Assembly: GCF_004330295.1 (NCBI RefSeq)
Contig: NZ_SJOJ01000014.1
Location: 89,666 to 153,665, forward strand
Length of the DNA stretch: 64,000 nucleotides
Reading direction: 5' to 3'
Source: Rahnella victoriana
GTDB taxonomy: Bacteria; Pseudomonadota; Gammaproteobacteria; Enterobacterales; Enterobacteriaceae
Shown here: in pieces, positions 54,678-64,000 of the stretch
Numbering within the stretch: the stretch's first letter is position 1
Layout of the letters: each line of letters starts with the position of its first letter
Program-made: the position numbers and the translations under genes
Notes under the pieces: generated by a model
Seen by the model: the letters and a program-made list of their open reading frames with translations, nothing else
Told to the model about the DNA's origin: nothing
The model's database searches: none

Positions 54678-55000
54678 TTGCGGTGTACGATCACTGCGGT
54701 GCCGGACACGCTGACCATCAGCATGCTGCTGTCTTTACCCACGGTTTCGTAATCGATGTCGATGCCGACAACCGCGTTGGCTCCGCGTTCTTTCGCCTGT
54801 TCTTCCAGCTCACGGAAAGCAATCTCACGCGCCTTGCGCAGCTCTTTTTCATAAGCGCCGGAACGTCCGCCGACGATATCGCGCACACCCGCGAAAAAAT
54901 CACGGAAAATATTCGCGCCTAAAATCGCTTCGCCTGTCACCACGCCACAATATTCAGCAATGGTGAAACCTTCGAGGGTCGGGGTGGTTGAAATTTGCAT
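54674..55000 (-). CDS. ybjQ: YbjQ family heavy-metal-binding-like protein
   Basis: 108-residue member of UPF0145/YbjQ, which forms pentamers in solved structures; function unknown. Signatures are [25 protein letters not shown], the Arg/Glu-rich helix [18 protein letters not shown] and [20 protein letters not shown] precedes the ATG. First gene of ybjQ-amiD. Confidence 0.95.
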   Translation of the reverse strand: MQISTTPTLEGFTIAEYCGVVTGEAILGANIFRDFFAGVRDIVGGRSGAYEKELRKAREIAFRELEEQAKERGANAVVGIDIDYETVGKDSSMLMVSVSGTAVIVHRK

Positions 55001-55188
55001 GAGTATTCCTTATCAGTTGTCGTCCACGTTGAAGCGCAGCGTTCATCCACAGCATAAACCATGCGTGAGAGATCAAGGTATTGCCGGTGACTGTTTTTCT
55101 CTGCGCCATGCATTAAGCCAAATCGGTTTTATACTGTATGGTAAAGAAAGTCATGGTGAAAACGTTCAATCTTTCAGTAAGGAATACG

Positions 55189-55770
55189 ATGAAAAAGAAA
55201 ACTCTGCTCGCCGCAATCCCGTTTGTATTGATGTTAAATGCCTGCACCACGGTAGAACCTGCGTATAAGGATATCGGCAGCCGTACCGCACCGTGTGTCG
55301 ACGGCGGCCCTGACAGCGTGGCTCAGCAATTCTATGATTTGCGCATTAAACAAGGCGGCAGCGGAATACCGAATGCCAGCCAGCTTGCGGCGTACCGTCC
55401 TTATCTGAGCACCGCGTTATATGACGCCCTGCTGAAAGCACGGTCACAACCGAAAGTGGATATTGCGGCTTCACCCAACGAAAAAACCGGTGCCGGCTCC
55501 GGCGATGGTGACATTTTCTCCAGCCTGTTTGACGGCCCGACGTCCGCCTCCGTTGACGACGCCTCCACCATTCCAAATACCGACGCCCGCAACATTCCTC
55601 TGCGCGTGACCTTCACGCATGAGAAAGACAAAGGCGCGTCAACCCGCTGGAAAGATGAAGTGCTGATGGTGCGGGAAGGCACATGCTGGACGGTCGATGA
55701 CGTGCGGTATATGGCCAATCTCGATTTCGCTTCCAGCGGCACGCTGCGTCAGGTTTTAGAAAACCAGTAA
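55189..55770 (+). CDS. ybjP: YbjP-like lipoprotein
   Basis: 193-residue lipoprotein: MKKKTLLAAIPFVLMLNAC is a type II signal with the lipid-bearing Cys, and Thr-Thr after it suggests sorting to the outer membrane. The rest is a DUF3828-like fold with AQQFYDLR, TIPNTDARNIPLRVTFTHE and GTCWTVDDVRYM. Longer than E. coli YbjP (171) by a Gly/Ser-rich middle (about 95-125). AAGGA precedes the chosen ATG; frames upstream to 55138 would hide the signal peptide. A TATACT hexamer at 55130-55135 is a possible -10. Function unknown. Confidence 0.88.
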   Translation: MKKKTLLAAIPFVLMLNACTTVEPAYKDIGSRTAPCVDGGPDSVAQQFYDLRIKQGGSGIPNASQLAAYRPYLSTALYDALLKARSQPKVDIAASPNEKTGAGSGDGDIFSSLFDGPTSASVDDASTIPNTDARNIPLRVTFTHEKDKGASTRWKDEVLMVREGTCWTVDDVRYMANLDFASSGTLRQVLENQ

Positions 55771-55803
55771 CCCGTTCAGCTTTCTAAAAACCCCACACGA
55801 AAA

Positions 55804-55838
55804 TGTTGGTCAATGATGAATAACGCCATTGACCAACA
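55804..55838. repeat. Perfect 12-bp inverted repeat between ybjP and artP
   Basis: TGTTGGTCAATG, 11-base loop, CATTGACCAACA, 34 bp after the ybjP stop. No T run follows. It may be a 3' hairpin of the ybjP mRNA or an operator upstream of the art operon, whose likely -10 (TACACT) is at 55872-55877. Confidence 0.6.
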
Positions 55839-55980
55839 CCCCCGTCACAGTTAGTTAACAATATGTTGTGCTACACTTTGGCATTCCTGCGGCAACACAT
55901 AATTTTTAAGCCGCGATCGTTGCATAACTATGCTGTGGAAGTTACCATCTGCGGCATCAATGGCTATTCACTATTTGCGC

Positions 55981-56709
55981 ATGAGTATTCAACTTAATAG
56001 CATCAACTGCTTCTACGGCGTGCATCAGGCGCTTTTTGACATCCAGCTCGACTGCCCTGCCGGTGAAACTTTGGTTTTACTCGGGCCAAGTGGTGCAGGC
56101 AAAAGCTCCCTGTTACGTGTTCTGAACCTGCTGGAAATGCCGCGTTCAGGCACATTGCATATCGCCGGTAACACCTTCGATTTCACCCGCAAGCCGGATG
56201 AAAAAGCCGTTCGCGAACTGCGTCAGAACGTCGGCATGGTATTCCAGCAATACAACCTGTGGCCGCACCGCACCGTACTCGACAACTTACTGGAAGCCCC
56301 GATCCGTGTTCTGGGACTGACCAAAGATGTCGCGATGCAACGTGCCCAGAAACTGCTGACCCGTCTGCGCCTGACCGATTACGCCGATCGCTTTCCTTTA
56401 CACCTTTCCGGTGGTCAGCAACAGCGTGTGGCGATTGCCCGTGCGCTGATGATGGAGCCTCAGGTTCTGCTGTTTGATGAACCGACCGCCGCGCTTGACC
56501 CGGAAATCACTGCCCAGATCGTCAGTATTATCCGCGAACTGGCGGGTACCGGGATTACACAGGTTATCGTGACCCACGAAGTGGAAGTGGCGCGTAAAAC
56601 CGCCAGCCGCGTGGTGTACATGGAAAATGGCCGCATTGTTGAGCAAGGCGATGCCTCCATTTTCGCTCAGCCGCAAACCAAAGAGTTTGCCAGCTACCTT
56701 TCCCACTAA
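55981..56709 (+). CDS. artP: Arginine ABC transporter ATP-binding protein ArtP
   Basis: ATPase of the periplasmic arginine uptake system. The 242 residues equal E. coli ArtP: Walker [16 protein letters not shown]-loop FQQYNLWPH, signature [15 protein letters not shown], Walker [14 protein letters not shown], switch VTHEVEVA. The start MSIQLNSIN fits the family; the ribosome site is weak and the frame runs back to 55930. First gene of artPIQM. Confidence 0.97.
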   Translation: MSIQLNSINCFYGVHQALFDIQLDCPAGETLVLLGPSGAGKSSLLRVLNLLEMPRSGTLHIAGNTFDFTRKPDEKAVRELRQNVGMVFQQYNLWPHRTVLDNLLEAPIRVLGLTKDVAMQRAQKLLTRLRLTDYADRFPLHLSGGQQQRVAIARALMMEPQVLLFDEPTAALDPEITAQIVSIIRELAGTGITQVIVTHEVEVARKTASRVVYMENGRIVEQGDASIFAQPQTKEFASYLSH

Positions 56710-56756
56710 ACTGTATTCTTATCAATACATTGATTGATGTTTCTACGGAGTTTGCG

Positions 56757-57488
56757 ATGAAAAAATTAGTAATTGCCGCGGTTCTGGCCACCGTCAGTTT
56801 GTCAGCCAGCGCGGCTGATACCATCCGTTTCGCGATGGAAGCGTCTTATCCTCCGTTTGAGTTTGTCGACTCCAGCAACAAGATCCAGGGCTTCGACGTC
56901 GATCTGGCGAACGCCATGTGTAAAGAGATGCAGGCCACCTGTACCTTCACCAACCAGGCGTTTGACAGCCTGATCCCAAGCCTGAAATTCCGTCGTTTTG
57001 ACGCGGTGATTTCCGGTATGGACATCACGCCGGAACGTCTCAAGCAAGTCGCTTTCACCAACCCGTACTACGACAACTCCGCTATTTTCATCGCCCATTC
57101 CGGTCAGTTCACTGACGTTGCGGCGCTGAAAGGCAAACGTGTCGGTATGCAGAACGGCACCACCCATCAGAAATACCTGATGGATAAGCACCCTGAAATC
57201 ACTGCCGTGCCGTATGACAGCTATCAGAACGCCGTGCTGGATCTGAAAAATGGTCGTCTGGACGCGGTCTTCGGTGACACCGCCGTGGTGAACGAATGGC
57301 TGAAACAGAACAAAAATCTGGCCGCTGTCGGCGACAAAGTCACTGACCCGACGTATTTCGGTACCGGTCTGGGTGTTGCTGTTCGTCAGAACAACACTGA
57401 ATTGCTGACTAAACTGAATGATGCGCTGGCAAAAGTGAAAGCTGACGGCACTTACAAGACGCTGTATTCAAAATGGTTCCAGCAATAA
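56757..57488 (+). CDS. artI: Periplasmic amino-acid-binding protein ArtI
   Basis: Substrate-binding protein of the ArtPQM transporter; 243 residues with Sec signal MKKLVIAAVLATVSLSASA cleaved before ADTIRF. SBP_bac_3 fold with FAMEASYPPFEFVD, QGFDVDLANAMCKEM, FDAVISGMDITPER and KGKRVGMQNGTTHQKYL. Close paralog of artJ in this window. Lies 47 bp after artP. Confidence 0.95.
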   Translation: MKKLVIAAVLATVSLSASAADTIRFAMEASYPPFEFVDSSNKIQGFDVDLANAMCKEMQATCTFTNQAFDSLIPSLKFRRFDAVISGMDITPERLKQVAFTNPYYDNSAIFIAHSGQFTDVAALKGKRVGMQNGTTHQKYLMDKHPEITAVPYDSYQNAVLDLKNGRLDAVFGDTAVVNEWLKQNKNLAAVGDKVTDPTYFGTGLGVAVRQNNTELLTKLNDALAKVKADGTYKTLYSKWFQQ

Positions 57489-57500
57489 GTTTGCCTATCA

Positions 57501-58217
57501 ATGACTGAATTCCAACCTTTAGCAAGCGCCGCCGGGATGACCGTCGGCCTTGCCGTTTGTGCGCTGATCCTCGGCCTGGTGCTGGCGATGATTTTCGCTG
57601 TCTGGGAATCCGCGCCGTGGAAGCCGCTTAGCTGGCTGGGCACCGCGTGGGTCACCGTGCTGCGCGGTCTGCCGGAAATTCTGGTGGTGCTGTTCATCTA
57701 TTTTGGTTCCTCACAGCTGCTGATGGTGCTGGCCGATGGCTTCAGCATCAACCTCGGCCTGTTCGCCATCCCGATCAAGCTGCCGATTGAGAACTTCGAA
57801 GTCAGCCCGTTTGTGTGTGGTGTGATCGCCCTTTCCCTGCTGTATTCGGCTTACGCATCGCAGACCTTGCGCGGCGCACTGAAAGCCGTGCCGCAAGGCC
57901 AATGGGAATCCGGTCAGGTGCTGGGCATGAAAAAGTCGGCGATTTTCTTCCGTCTGATTATGCCGCAGATGTGGCGTCATGCATTACCGGGTCTGAGCAA
58001 TCAGTGGCTGGTGCTGCTGAAAGACACCGCGCTGGTGTCGCTGATCAGTGTGAATGACCTGATGCTGCAAACCAAAAGCATCGCCACCCGTACGCAGGAA
58101 CCCTTTACCTGGTATGTGATTGCGGCGGCTATTTATCTGCTTGTCACCCTGTTCAGCCAGTTCGTGATTAAACGCATCGAACTGCGTACTACCCGCTTTG
58201 AACGGAGTGCTTCCTGA
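57501..58217 (+). CDS. artQ: Arginine ABC transporter permease ArtQ
   Basis: Membrane permease of 238 residues with about five helices and the EAA loop ([21 protein letters not shown]) that contacts ArtP. Starts [18 protein letters not shown]. Its stop overlaps the artM start by one base (TGATG). Confidence 0.96.
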   Translation: MTEFQPLASAAGMTVGLAVCALILGLVLAMIFAVWESAPWKPLSWLGTAWVTVLRGLPEILVVLFIYFGSSQLLMVLADGFSINLGLFAIPIKLPIENFEVSPFVCGVIALSLLYSAYASQTLRGALKAVPQGQWESGQVLGMKKSAIFFRLIMPQMWRHALPGLSNQWLVLLKDTALVSLISVNDLMLQTKSIATRTQEPFTWYVIAAAIYLLVTLFSQFVIKRIELRTTRFERSAS

Positions 58218-58885
58218 TGTGGGAATATTTACCTGAAGTCCTGAAAGGATTGCACACCAGCCTGACACTGACCGTGGCGGCGCTGATTGTCGCGCTGCTG
58301 CTGGCGATGATTTTCACCGTGATCCTCACGCTGAAAGTGCCGGTGGCCAGCCAGATCGTCAAAGGTTATATCACGCTGTTTACCGGCACGCCGTTGCTGG
58401 TACAAATCTTCCTGATTTACTACGGTCCGGGTCAGTTTCCGTCGATCCGTGAAATTCCGTGGTTATGGGAAGTGTTGTCTCAGCCGTGGCTTTGCGCGAT
58501 GTTTGCGCTGGCACTGAACAGCGCGGCCTATACCACGCAGCTGTTTACCGGTGCGGTGCGCGCGATCCCGTCGGGCCAGTGGCAGTCGTGTAACGCGCTC
58601 GGCATGTCGAAACCGCAAACCCTGCGCATTTTGCTGCCGTATGCCTTTAAACGCGCGCTGTCGTCGTATTCCAACGAAGTGGTGCTGGTGTTCAAAAGTA
58701 CTTCGCTGGCGTACACCATTACGTTGATGGACGTGATGGGTCACAGCCAGCTGATGTATGGCCGTACCTATGACGTCATGGTGTTTGGCGCGGCCGGTCT
58801 GGTTTATCTGTGCGTGAACGGCTTGCTGACCCTGATGATGCGTCTGATAGAACGTCGTGCGCTGGCGTTTGAACGTCGCAACTGA
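58217..58885 (+). CDS. artM: Arginine ABC transporter permease ArtM
   Basis: Second permease, 222 residues. Helices begin at LKGLHTSLTLTVAALIVAL; TGTPLLVQIFLIYYGPGQFPS and the EAA loop TGAVRAIPSGQWQSCNALGM are typical of polar-amino-acid permeases. Translation coupled to artQ. A terminator follows. Confidence 0.96.
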   Translation: MWEYLPEVLKGLHTSLTLTVAALIVALLLAMIFTVILTLKVPVASQIVKGYITLFTGTPLLVQIFLIYYGPGQFPSIREIPWLWEVLSQPWLCAMFALALNSAAYTTQLFTGAVRAIPSGQWQSCNALGMSKPQTLRILLPYAFKRALSSYSNEVVLVFKSTSLAYTITLMDVMGHSQLMYGRTYDVMVFGAAGLVYLCVNGLLTLMMRLIERRALAFERRN

Positions 58886-58903
58886 TTCTCAGAGTCGAAA
58901 CTG

Positions 58904-58930
58904 AAGGGACGAGAAATCGTCCCTTTTTTT
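58904..58930 (+). terminator. Rho-independent terminator after artM
   Basis: AAGGGACG-AGAAAT-CGTCCCTT hairpin followed by a T run; it separates artPIQM from artJ. Confidence 0.92.
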
Positions 58931-58960
58931 ATGCCGGTGAAAAACCTCCCCACTCACCTT

Positions 58961-58999
58961 CGTAATTTTTTAATCAAATTTATTGCATACAAATTCATT
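58961..58999 (+). promoter_or_regulatory. Tandem ArgR operator (two ARG boxes) upstream of artJ
   Basis: Two 18-bp boxes separated by 3 bp. The second (58982-58999, core TGCAT-ACAA-ATTCA) matches 9 of 10 core positions of TGAAT-N4-ATTCA. The first (58961-58978, core TAATT-TTTT-AATCA) matches 7 of 10. Paired boxes with 3-bp spacing are the known target of the arginine repressor hexamer, and artJ is a known ArgR target in E. coli. Confidence 0.65.
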
Positions 59000-59112
59000 T
59001 AATGGCAACTTAACCGACAGGTTTCACTTCCTGCCAGTTACCCGATTACATCAATGAAATCAGTAAACTGAATCGCGAAGGGAATGTCATTTTTTGAACA
59101 GGAATGTATTGC

Positions 59113-59847
59113 ATGAAAAAGCTCATCCTCGCTGCTCTCTTGTCTGCCACTGCGTTTGCTGCCACCGCCGCAGATACCATCCGTTTCGGCACTTCCGCCA
59201 CTTATCCGCCGTTTGAATCCATCGGTGCTGATAACCAGATTATTGGTTTTGATATCGATCTGGCGAACGCCTTATGCAAGCAGATGCAGGAAACCTGTAC
59301 CTTCACCAACCAGCCGTTTGACGGCCTGATCCCGGCACTGAAATTCCGTCGTTTCGACGTGATTATTTCCGGAATGGATATCACCGAAGAGCGCAGCAAA
59401 CAGGTGACATTCACCCAGCCTTACTACGCCAATACCGCGATGATCATCGGGCCGAAAGGCAAATTCTCGTCGGTTGCGGATCTGAAAGGGAAACGTGTTG
59501 GTCTGGAAAACGGCACCACGCATCAGAAATACCTGATGGAAAAGCATCCTGAAATCACCACCGTCGGCTACGACAGCTACCAGAACGCGATTCTGGATCT
59601 GAAAAGTGGTCGTCTGGACGGGCTGTTAGGTGACACCGCCGTGCTGAATGGCTGGCTGAAATCCAACCCGAATCTCGGTGAAGTGGGCGAAGTGATTAAA
59701 GATCCGCAATACTTTGGTACCGGCGTCGGCATGGCAGTACGTCCTGATAATACGGCACTGCTGTCCAGGCTGAATGCGGCACTGGAAGGGATCAAAGCCA
59801 ACGGCGAGTTTCAGAAGATCAATGACAAGTGGTTCCCGGCTCACTGA
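59113..59847 (+). CDS. artJ: Periplasmic arginine-binding protein ArtJ
   Basis: Arginine-specific binding protein that feeds ArtPQM; 244 residues with Sec signal MKKLILAALLSATAFAATA before ADTIRFGTS. Blocks parallel ArtI: SATYPPFESIGADNQIIGFDIDLANALCKQM, GMDITEERSKQV, VGLENGTTHQKYL. Monocistronic after the artM terminator. The ATG at 59113 is preferred over one at 59104 because it starts a standard signal peptide. Confidence 0.95.
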   Translation: MKKLILAALLSATAFAATAADTIRFGTSATYPPFESIGADNQIIGFDIDLANALCKQMQETCTFTNQPFDGLIPALKFRRFDVIISGMDITEERSKQVTFTQPYYANTAMIIGPKGKFSSVADLKGKRVGLENGTTHQKYLMEKHPEITTVGYDSYQNAILDLKSGRLDGLLGDTAVLNGWLKSNPNLGEVGEVIKDPQYFGTGVGMAVRPDNTALLSRLNAALEGIKANGEFQKINDKWFPAH

Positions 59848-59944
59848 TTCCGCGTCATCCTTTTTTGACAGCCGTCTGAAAAGGCGGCGTTTATGCGTGA
59901 CATCTCCCAAATATGCAACGAAGCAGAACTTATTACATCGAAAA

Positions 59945-59987
59945 AGTGACATTCGTCACACTACGTTCATGTAATGACTTTTACACT
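59945..59987 (+). promoter_or_regulatory. CRP-dependent class II promoter of cdd
   Basis: AGTGACATTCGTCACA at 59945-59960 matches TGTGA-N6-TCACA at 9 of 10 positions. TACACT at 59982-59987 is a good -10 with a start near 59994, which centres CRP at about -41.5. E. coli cdd is controlled by CRP and CytR from a similar promoter; a CytR site cannot be read by eye. Confidence 0.65.
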
Positions 59988-60020
59988 GTTCAACCGTAAT
60001 CACTGCGAGATCGAATGTTT

Positions 60021-60905
60021 ATGCACGCACGTTTTCACACCGCCTTTGCGGCACTCCCTGAAAATTTATCCTCCGCGCTTGAGCCGTTTCTGCGTCATGA
60101 TGACTTCCCGGCAATGCTCACCGCGGCTGACGTTGCGCAGGTAAAACAGGCGACCGGGCTGGACGATGACGCGCTGGCATTTGCCCTGTTGCCTCTGGCT
60201 GCGGCCTGTTCCGTTACGCCAATTTCTCATTTCAACGTCGGTGCAGTTGCACGCGGAATTTCCGGCAACCTTTATTTCGGTGCCAATATGGAATTCGCCG
60301 GTGCGCCGATGCAGCAAACCGTTCATGCCGAACAGTCCGCCGTGACTCACGCCTGGCTGCGCGGGGAAACCCGTCTGGCTTCCATCACCGTGAATTACAC
60401 CCCGTGCGGACATTGTCGTCAGTTTATGAATGAACTGACCAGCGGCACCGCGCTGGATATCCATCTGCCCGATCGTGACGTGGCTACGCTGGGCGATTAC
60501 CTGCCCCACTCCTTCGGCCCGAAGGATCTGGACATCACCACCCTGCTGATGGACAAAGTAGACCATGGCTACACACTGGAAAACGCAGACCCGCTGGCCC
60601 TGCTGGCGCTGGATGCCTGCAACCAGAGCCATGCGCCTTACAGTAAATCTCACAGCGGTGTGGCGCTGGAAACATCCAGTGGCAAACAGTTTGCTGGCCG
60701 TTATGCGGAAAACGCCGCGTTCAACCCGAGCCTGCCTCCGCTGCAGGCGGCGTTAATTCTGCTGAACATGTCCGGGGAAGATTGCCTGAACGTTCGCCGC
60801 GCCGTGCTGGTCGAGCAAACGGATGCGCTGATCACCCAAAACGATGCCACACGCGCCACCTTAAACGCGCTGGGCTGTGAAGATATCACCACGCTGACCT
60901 GCTGA
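60021..60905 (+). CDS. cdd: Cytidine deaminase
   Basis: Zinc enzyme deaminating cytidine and deoxycytidine to uridines in pyrimidine salvage. The 294 residues (as E. coli) comprise a catalytic domain with the proton-shuttling HAEQS motif ([12 protein letters not shown]) and zinc cysteines in [14 protein letters not shown], then a degenerate second domain typical of the dimeric enterobacterial enzyme. The ATG at 60015, two codons upstream, is an alternative start. In E. coli cdd sits beside sanA, which also lies nearby here. Confidence 0.97.
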   Translation: MHARFHTAFAALPENLSSALEPFLRHDDFPAMLTAADVAQVKQATGLDDDALAFALLPLAAACSVTPISHFNVGAVARGISGNLYFGANMEFAGAPMQQTVHAEQSAVTHAWLRGETRLASITVNYTPCGHCRQFMNELTSGTALDIHLPDRDVATLGDYLPHSFGPKDLDITTLLMDKVDHGYTLENADPLALLALDACNQSHAPYSKSHSGVALETSSGKQFAGRYAENAAFNPSLPPLQAALILLNMSGEDCLNVRRAVLVEQTDALITQNDATRATLNALGCEDITTLTC

Positions 60906-60923
60906 AAACGTGAGCGGGTTAAC

Positions 60924-60953
60924 ACTAAAGACTTCGTTTCCGGAGTCTTTAGT
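60924..60953 (+). terminator. Hairpin after cdd, probable terminator
   Basis: Perfect 10-bp inverted repeat ACTAAAGACT / AGTCTTTAGT with a 10-base loop, 19 bp after the stop; no long T run outside the stem, so efficiency is uncertain. Confidence 0.55.
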
Positions 60954-61063
60954 TACATAACATTGTCATTACGTTTGTCATTTGAAATCCTTATTTCCTC
61001 TCTGTTACCCTTCAACGCGCCGAAATATAAAAAACACATTCTGAAAACCGGAAGAGTAAAACG

Positions 61064-62761
61064 ATGGAACTTGAATACGAAAGTAAACGTCCCCTGTACA
61101 TCCCGCATGCTGGTCCGATTCTGTTAGAGTTTCCGTTACTGAACAAAGGCAGTGCTTTTACTGAAGAAGAGCGCAGCAACTTTAACCTTCACGGTTTACT
61201 GCCGGAAGCGGTGGAAACCATTGAAGAGCAGGCCGACCGCGCCTACCGCCAGTTTCAAAATTTCAAAAACGACATCGATAAACACGTCTATCTGAGAAAC
61301 ATTCAGGATACCAACGAAACGCTGTTTTACCGTCTGCTGGACAGCCATCTCAGCGAAATGATGCCGGTGATTTATACGCCGACCGTCGGCGAAGCCTGTG
61401 AACACTTTTCTGATATTTATCGCCGCGCCCGTGGCCTGTTTATCTCCTACCCGAACCGCGCTCATATCGATGACATGCTGCAAAACGCCACCAAACAACA
61501 CGTCAAAGTGGTGGTGGTGACCGACGGCGAACGCATCCTCGGCCTGGGCGATCAGGGCATCGGCGGCATGGGGATCCCGATTGGTAAACTTTCGCTGTAT
61601 ACCGCCTGTGGCGGCATCAGCCCGGCGTATACCCTGCCGGTGGTGCTGGATGCCGGTACCAACAATCCGCAATTACTGAATGACCCGCTGTACATGGGCT
61701 GGCGTCATCCGCGCATCACCGGCGAAGAATACGAAGCCTTCGTCGATCAGTTTATTCAGGCAGTGAAAATCCGCTGGCCGAATGTGCTGTTGCAATTTGA
61801 AGATTTCGCGCAGAAGAACGCCATGCCGATCCTCGAACGTTACCGTGATGAGCTGTGCTGCTTTAACGATGATATTCAGGGCACCGCGTCCGTGGCGCTG
61901 GGCAGCCTGATTGCCGCCAGCAAAGCCGCCGGTGGCAAGCTGAGTGATCAGACCGTCGCCTTCCTCGGTGCGGGTTCTGCCGGTTGTGGTATCGCCGAAC
62001 AGATCGTGGCGCAGATGAAGTCTGAAGGTCTGAGCGAAGAAGAAGCCCGCGCCAAAGTCTTTATGGTGGATCGTTTTGGTCTGCTGACCGACAAACTGCC
62101 TAACCTGCTGGATTTCCAGAGCAAACTGGTGCAGAAAAGCAGCGCACTGGCAAGCTGGGGAATGGAAAGCGACAGCGTTTCCCTGCTGGATGTGGTGCGT
62201 AACGCCAAACCGACCGTGCTGATCGGTGTTTCCGGCCAGCCGGGCCTGTTCACCGAAGAAATCATCCGCGAGATGCACAAACACTGTGCGCGTCCGGTGG
62301 TGATGCCGCTGAGCAACCCGACATCCCGCGTGGAAGCGACACCTGCCGATATCCTTAACTGGACGGATGGCGCGGCGCTGGTGGCCACCGGCAGCCCGTT
62401 TGCACCGGTCAGCCACAAAGGCACGCTGTACCCTATCGCACAGTGCAATAACTCCTTCATCTTCCCGGGTATCGGGCTGGGGGTGATTGCCTCCGGTGCG
62501 ACACGCGTGACCGACGGTATGCTGATGGCCGCGAGCCGGACGCTGGCAGAATGTTCCCCGCTGGCGACGGAAGGTAAAGGTTCATTGTTACCGGATGTGG
62601 ACGACATTCAGGGCGTGTCCAAATGCATCGCGATGGCCGTCGGTAAAGCCGCGCAGTTGCAGGGCGTCGCCATGGTGACATCAGAAGACTCGCTGTCGAA
62701 AGCGATTGAGCACAACTTCTGGGCACCGCAATACCGCAGCTATAAGCGCACGTCTTTCTGA
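61064..62761 (+). CDS. maeA: NAD-dependent malic enzyme (malate dehydrogenase, decarboxylating)
   Basis: Converts malate to pyruvate, CO2 and NADH. The 565 residues equal E. coli MaeA (SfcA). Catalytic Tyr lies in [38 protein letters not shown] is the malic-enzyme signature with catalytic Lys downstream, FEDFAQKNA and [10 protein letters not shown] hold metal ligands, and [15 protein letters not shown] binds NAD. The 158-bp gap before it holds the cdd hairpin and presumably a promoter. Strong terminator downstream. Confidence 0.97.
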   Translation: MELEYESKRPLYIPHAGPILLEFPLLNKGSAFTEEERSNFNLHGLLPEAVETIEEQADRAYRQFQNFKNDIDKHVYLRNIQDTNETLFYRLLDSHLSEMMPVIYTPTVGEACEHFSDIYRRARGLFISYPNRAHIDDMLQNATKQHVKVVVVTDGERILGLGDQGIGGMGIPIGKLSLYTACGGISPAYTLPVVLDAGTNNPQLLNDPLYMGWRHPRITGEEYEAFVDQFIQAVKIRWPNVLLQFEDFAQKNAMPILERYRDELCCFNDDIQGTASVALGSLIAASKAAGGKLSDQTVAFLGAGSAGCGIAEQIVAQMKSEGLSEEEARAKVFMVDRFGLLTDKLPNLLDFQSKLVQKSSALASWGMESDSVSLLDVVRNAKPTVLIGVSGQPGLFTEEIIREMHKHCARPVVMPLSNPTSRVEATPADILNWTDGAALVATGSPFAPVSHKGTLYPIAQCNNSFIFPGIGLGVIASGATRVTDGMLMAASRTLAECSPLATEGKGSLLPDVDDIQGVSKCIAMAVGKAAQLQGVAMVTSEDSLSKAIEHNFWAPQYRSYKRTSF

Positions 62762-62794
62762 TAATCGCCGGAAAAACAGTCAGACACTGATCGG

Positions 62795-62825
62795 GACCAA
62801 TGCCTTGTGCATTGGTCTTTTTTTT
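62795..62825 (+). terminator. Rho-independent terminator after maeA
   Basis: GACCAATGC-CTTGT-GCATTGGTC hairpin and an eight-T run, 33 bp after the stop. Confidence 0.95.
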
Positions 62826-62940
62826 CACTCAAATTGCAGCGCGTCGCGCAGATTCAAAAGTAATTCGCTGAAAAGTGCTGAAAAAACCCGCGAAACCGGT
62901 GGGTGCGGACGCCAACGTATTGCGAAGCCCGGAGAGGTAA

Positions 62941-63909
<969 letters not shown>

Positions 63910-63956
63910 AAACCCGATTGCTCCCTCCCCTGCGAAGGGGAGGGCTGGGGTGGGGT
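63910..63956. repeat. Short palindromic repeat with G-rich tail after sanA
   Basis: CCCTCCCCT-GCGA-AGGGGAGGG (9-bp perfect stem, 63923-63944) followed by CTGGGGTGGGGT. I know near-identical units as dispersed intergenic repeats in several Enterobacterales. No second copy was noticed in this window. The last 44 bases of the window show no feature. Confidence 0.5.
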
Positions 63957-64000
63957 ATTAAGGTCAAAAACAAGATTTAAAGTGTGCTTTGACAAAGCGT

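Noticed and set aside
61673..62416. 247-codon minus-strand open frame
   Set aside because: Antisense to maeA; no recognisable domain.

Overview
The window is a stretch of core chromosome from a gammaproteobacterium of the order Enterobacterales. Almost every protein can be matched by eye to an Escherichia coli counterpart, and the gene order follows the E. coli interval from ycaI (comEC) to the art operon. Differences in this order (no macAB, aqpZ or serW tRNA; cdd, maeA and sanA placed after the art genes) and the protein divergence suggest a Yersiniaceae-type genome such as Rahnella, Ewingella, Rouxiella or Serratia. That family or genus call is an inference. I see no rRNA, tRNA, CRISPR array, insertion sequence or prophage.

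Layout. Positions 1-7546, mostly minus strand: comEC (cut by the window edge), ihfB, rpsA, cmk, aroA, serC and ycaP, covering DNA bending, translation, CMP phosphorylation, and aromatic and serine synthesis. Positions 7707-14174, plus strand: ycaO, then the anaerobic formate module focA-pflB-pflA. After it come the transporter ycaD, with an ERIC-like repeat at its 3' end, and a minus-strand anaerobic reductase operon (23382 down to 15654). That operon is unusual: a YnfE-type and a DmsA-type catalytic subunit in tandem share one DmsB, one DmsC and one DmsD, and it ends in a NapF-like ferredoxin. Positions 23583-31235, minus strand: serS, rarA, lolA, ftsK, lrp. Positions 31969-37655, plus strand: trxB, cydD, cydC, aat, infA. 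Then clpA/clpS (minus), cspD and ybjX (plus), ybjD (minus), and a long plus-strand run: lysO, hcp-hcr, poxB, ltaE, ybjT, ybjS. amiD and ybjQ are on the minus strand. The window ends with ybjP, artPIQM, artJ, cdd, maeA and sanA on the plus strand.

Functional themes. Much of the window serves the switch to low oxygen: FocA/Pfl formate metabolism, Dms/Ynf S- or N-oxide (or selenate) respiration, Hcp-Hcr for nitric-oxide stress, PoxB, and CydDC for cytochrome bd assembly. I could read matching control sites: FNR-like boxes at class II spacing before focA and the dms operon, FNR- and NsrR-like boxes before hcp, a paired ArgR operator before artJ, and a class II CRP site before cdd.

No wholly new system is evident. 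The points most worth checking are the hybrid ynfE-dmsABCD-napF-like operon, an apparent ATC (AUC) start for comEC, a 68-residue Ala/Lys/Glu/Asp-rich tail on SanA, and several unexplained perfect inverted repeats between genes.
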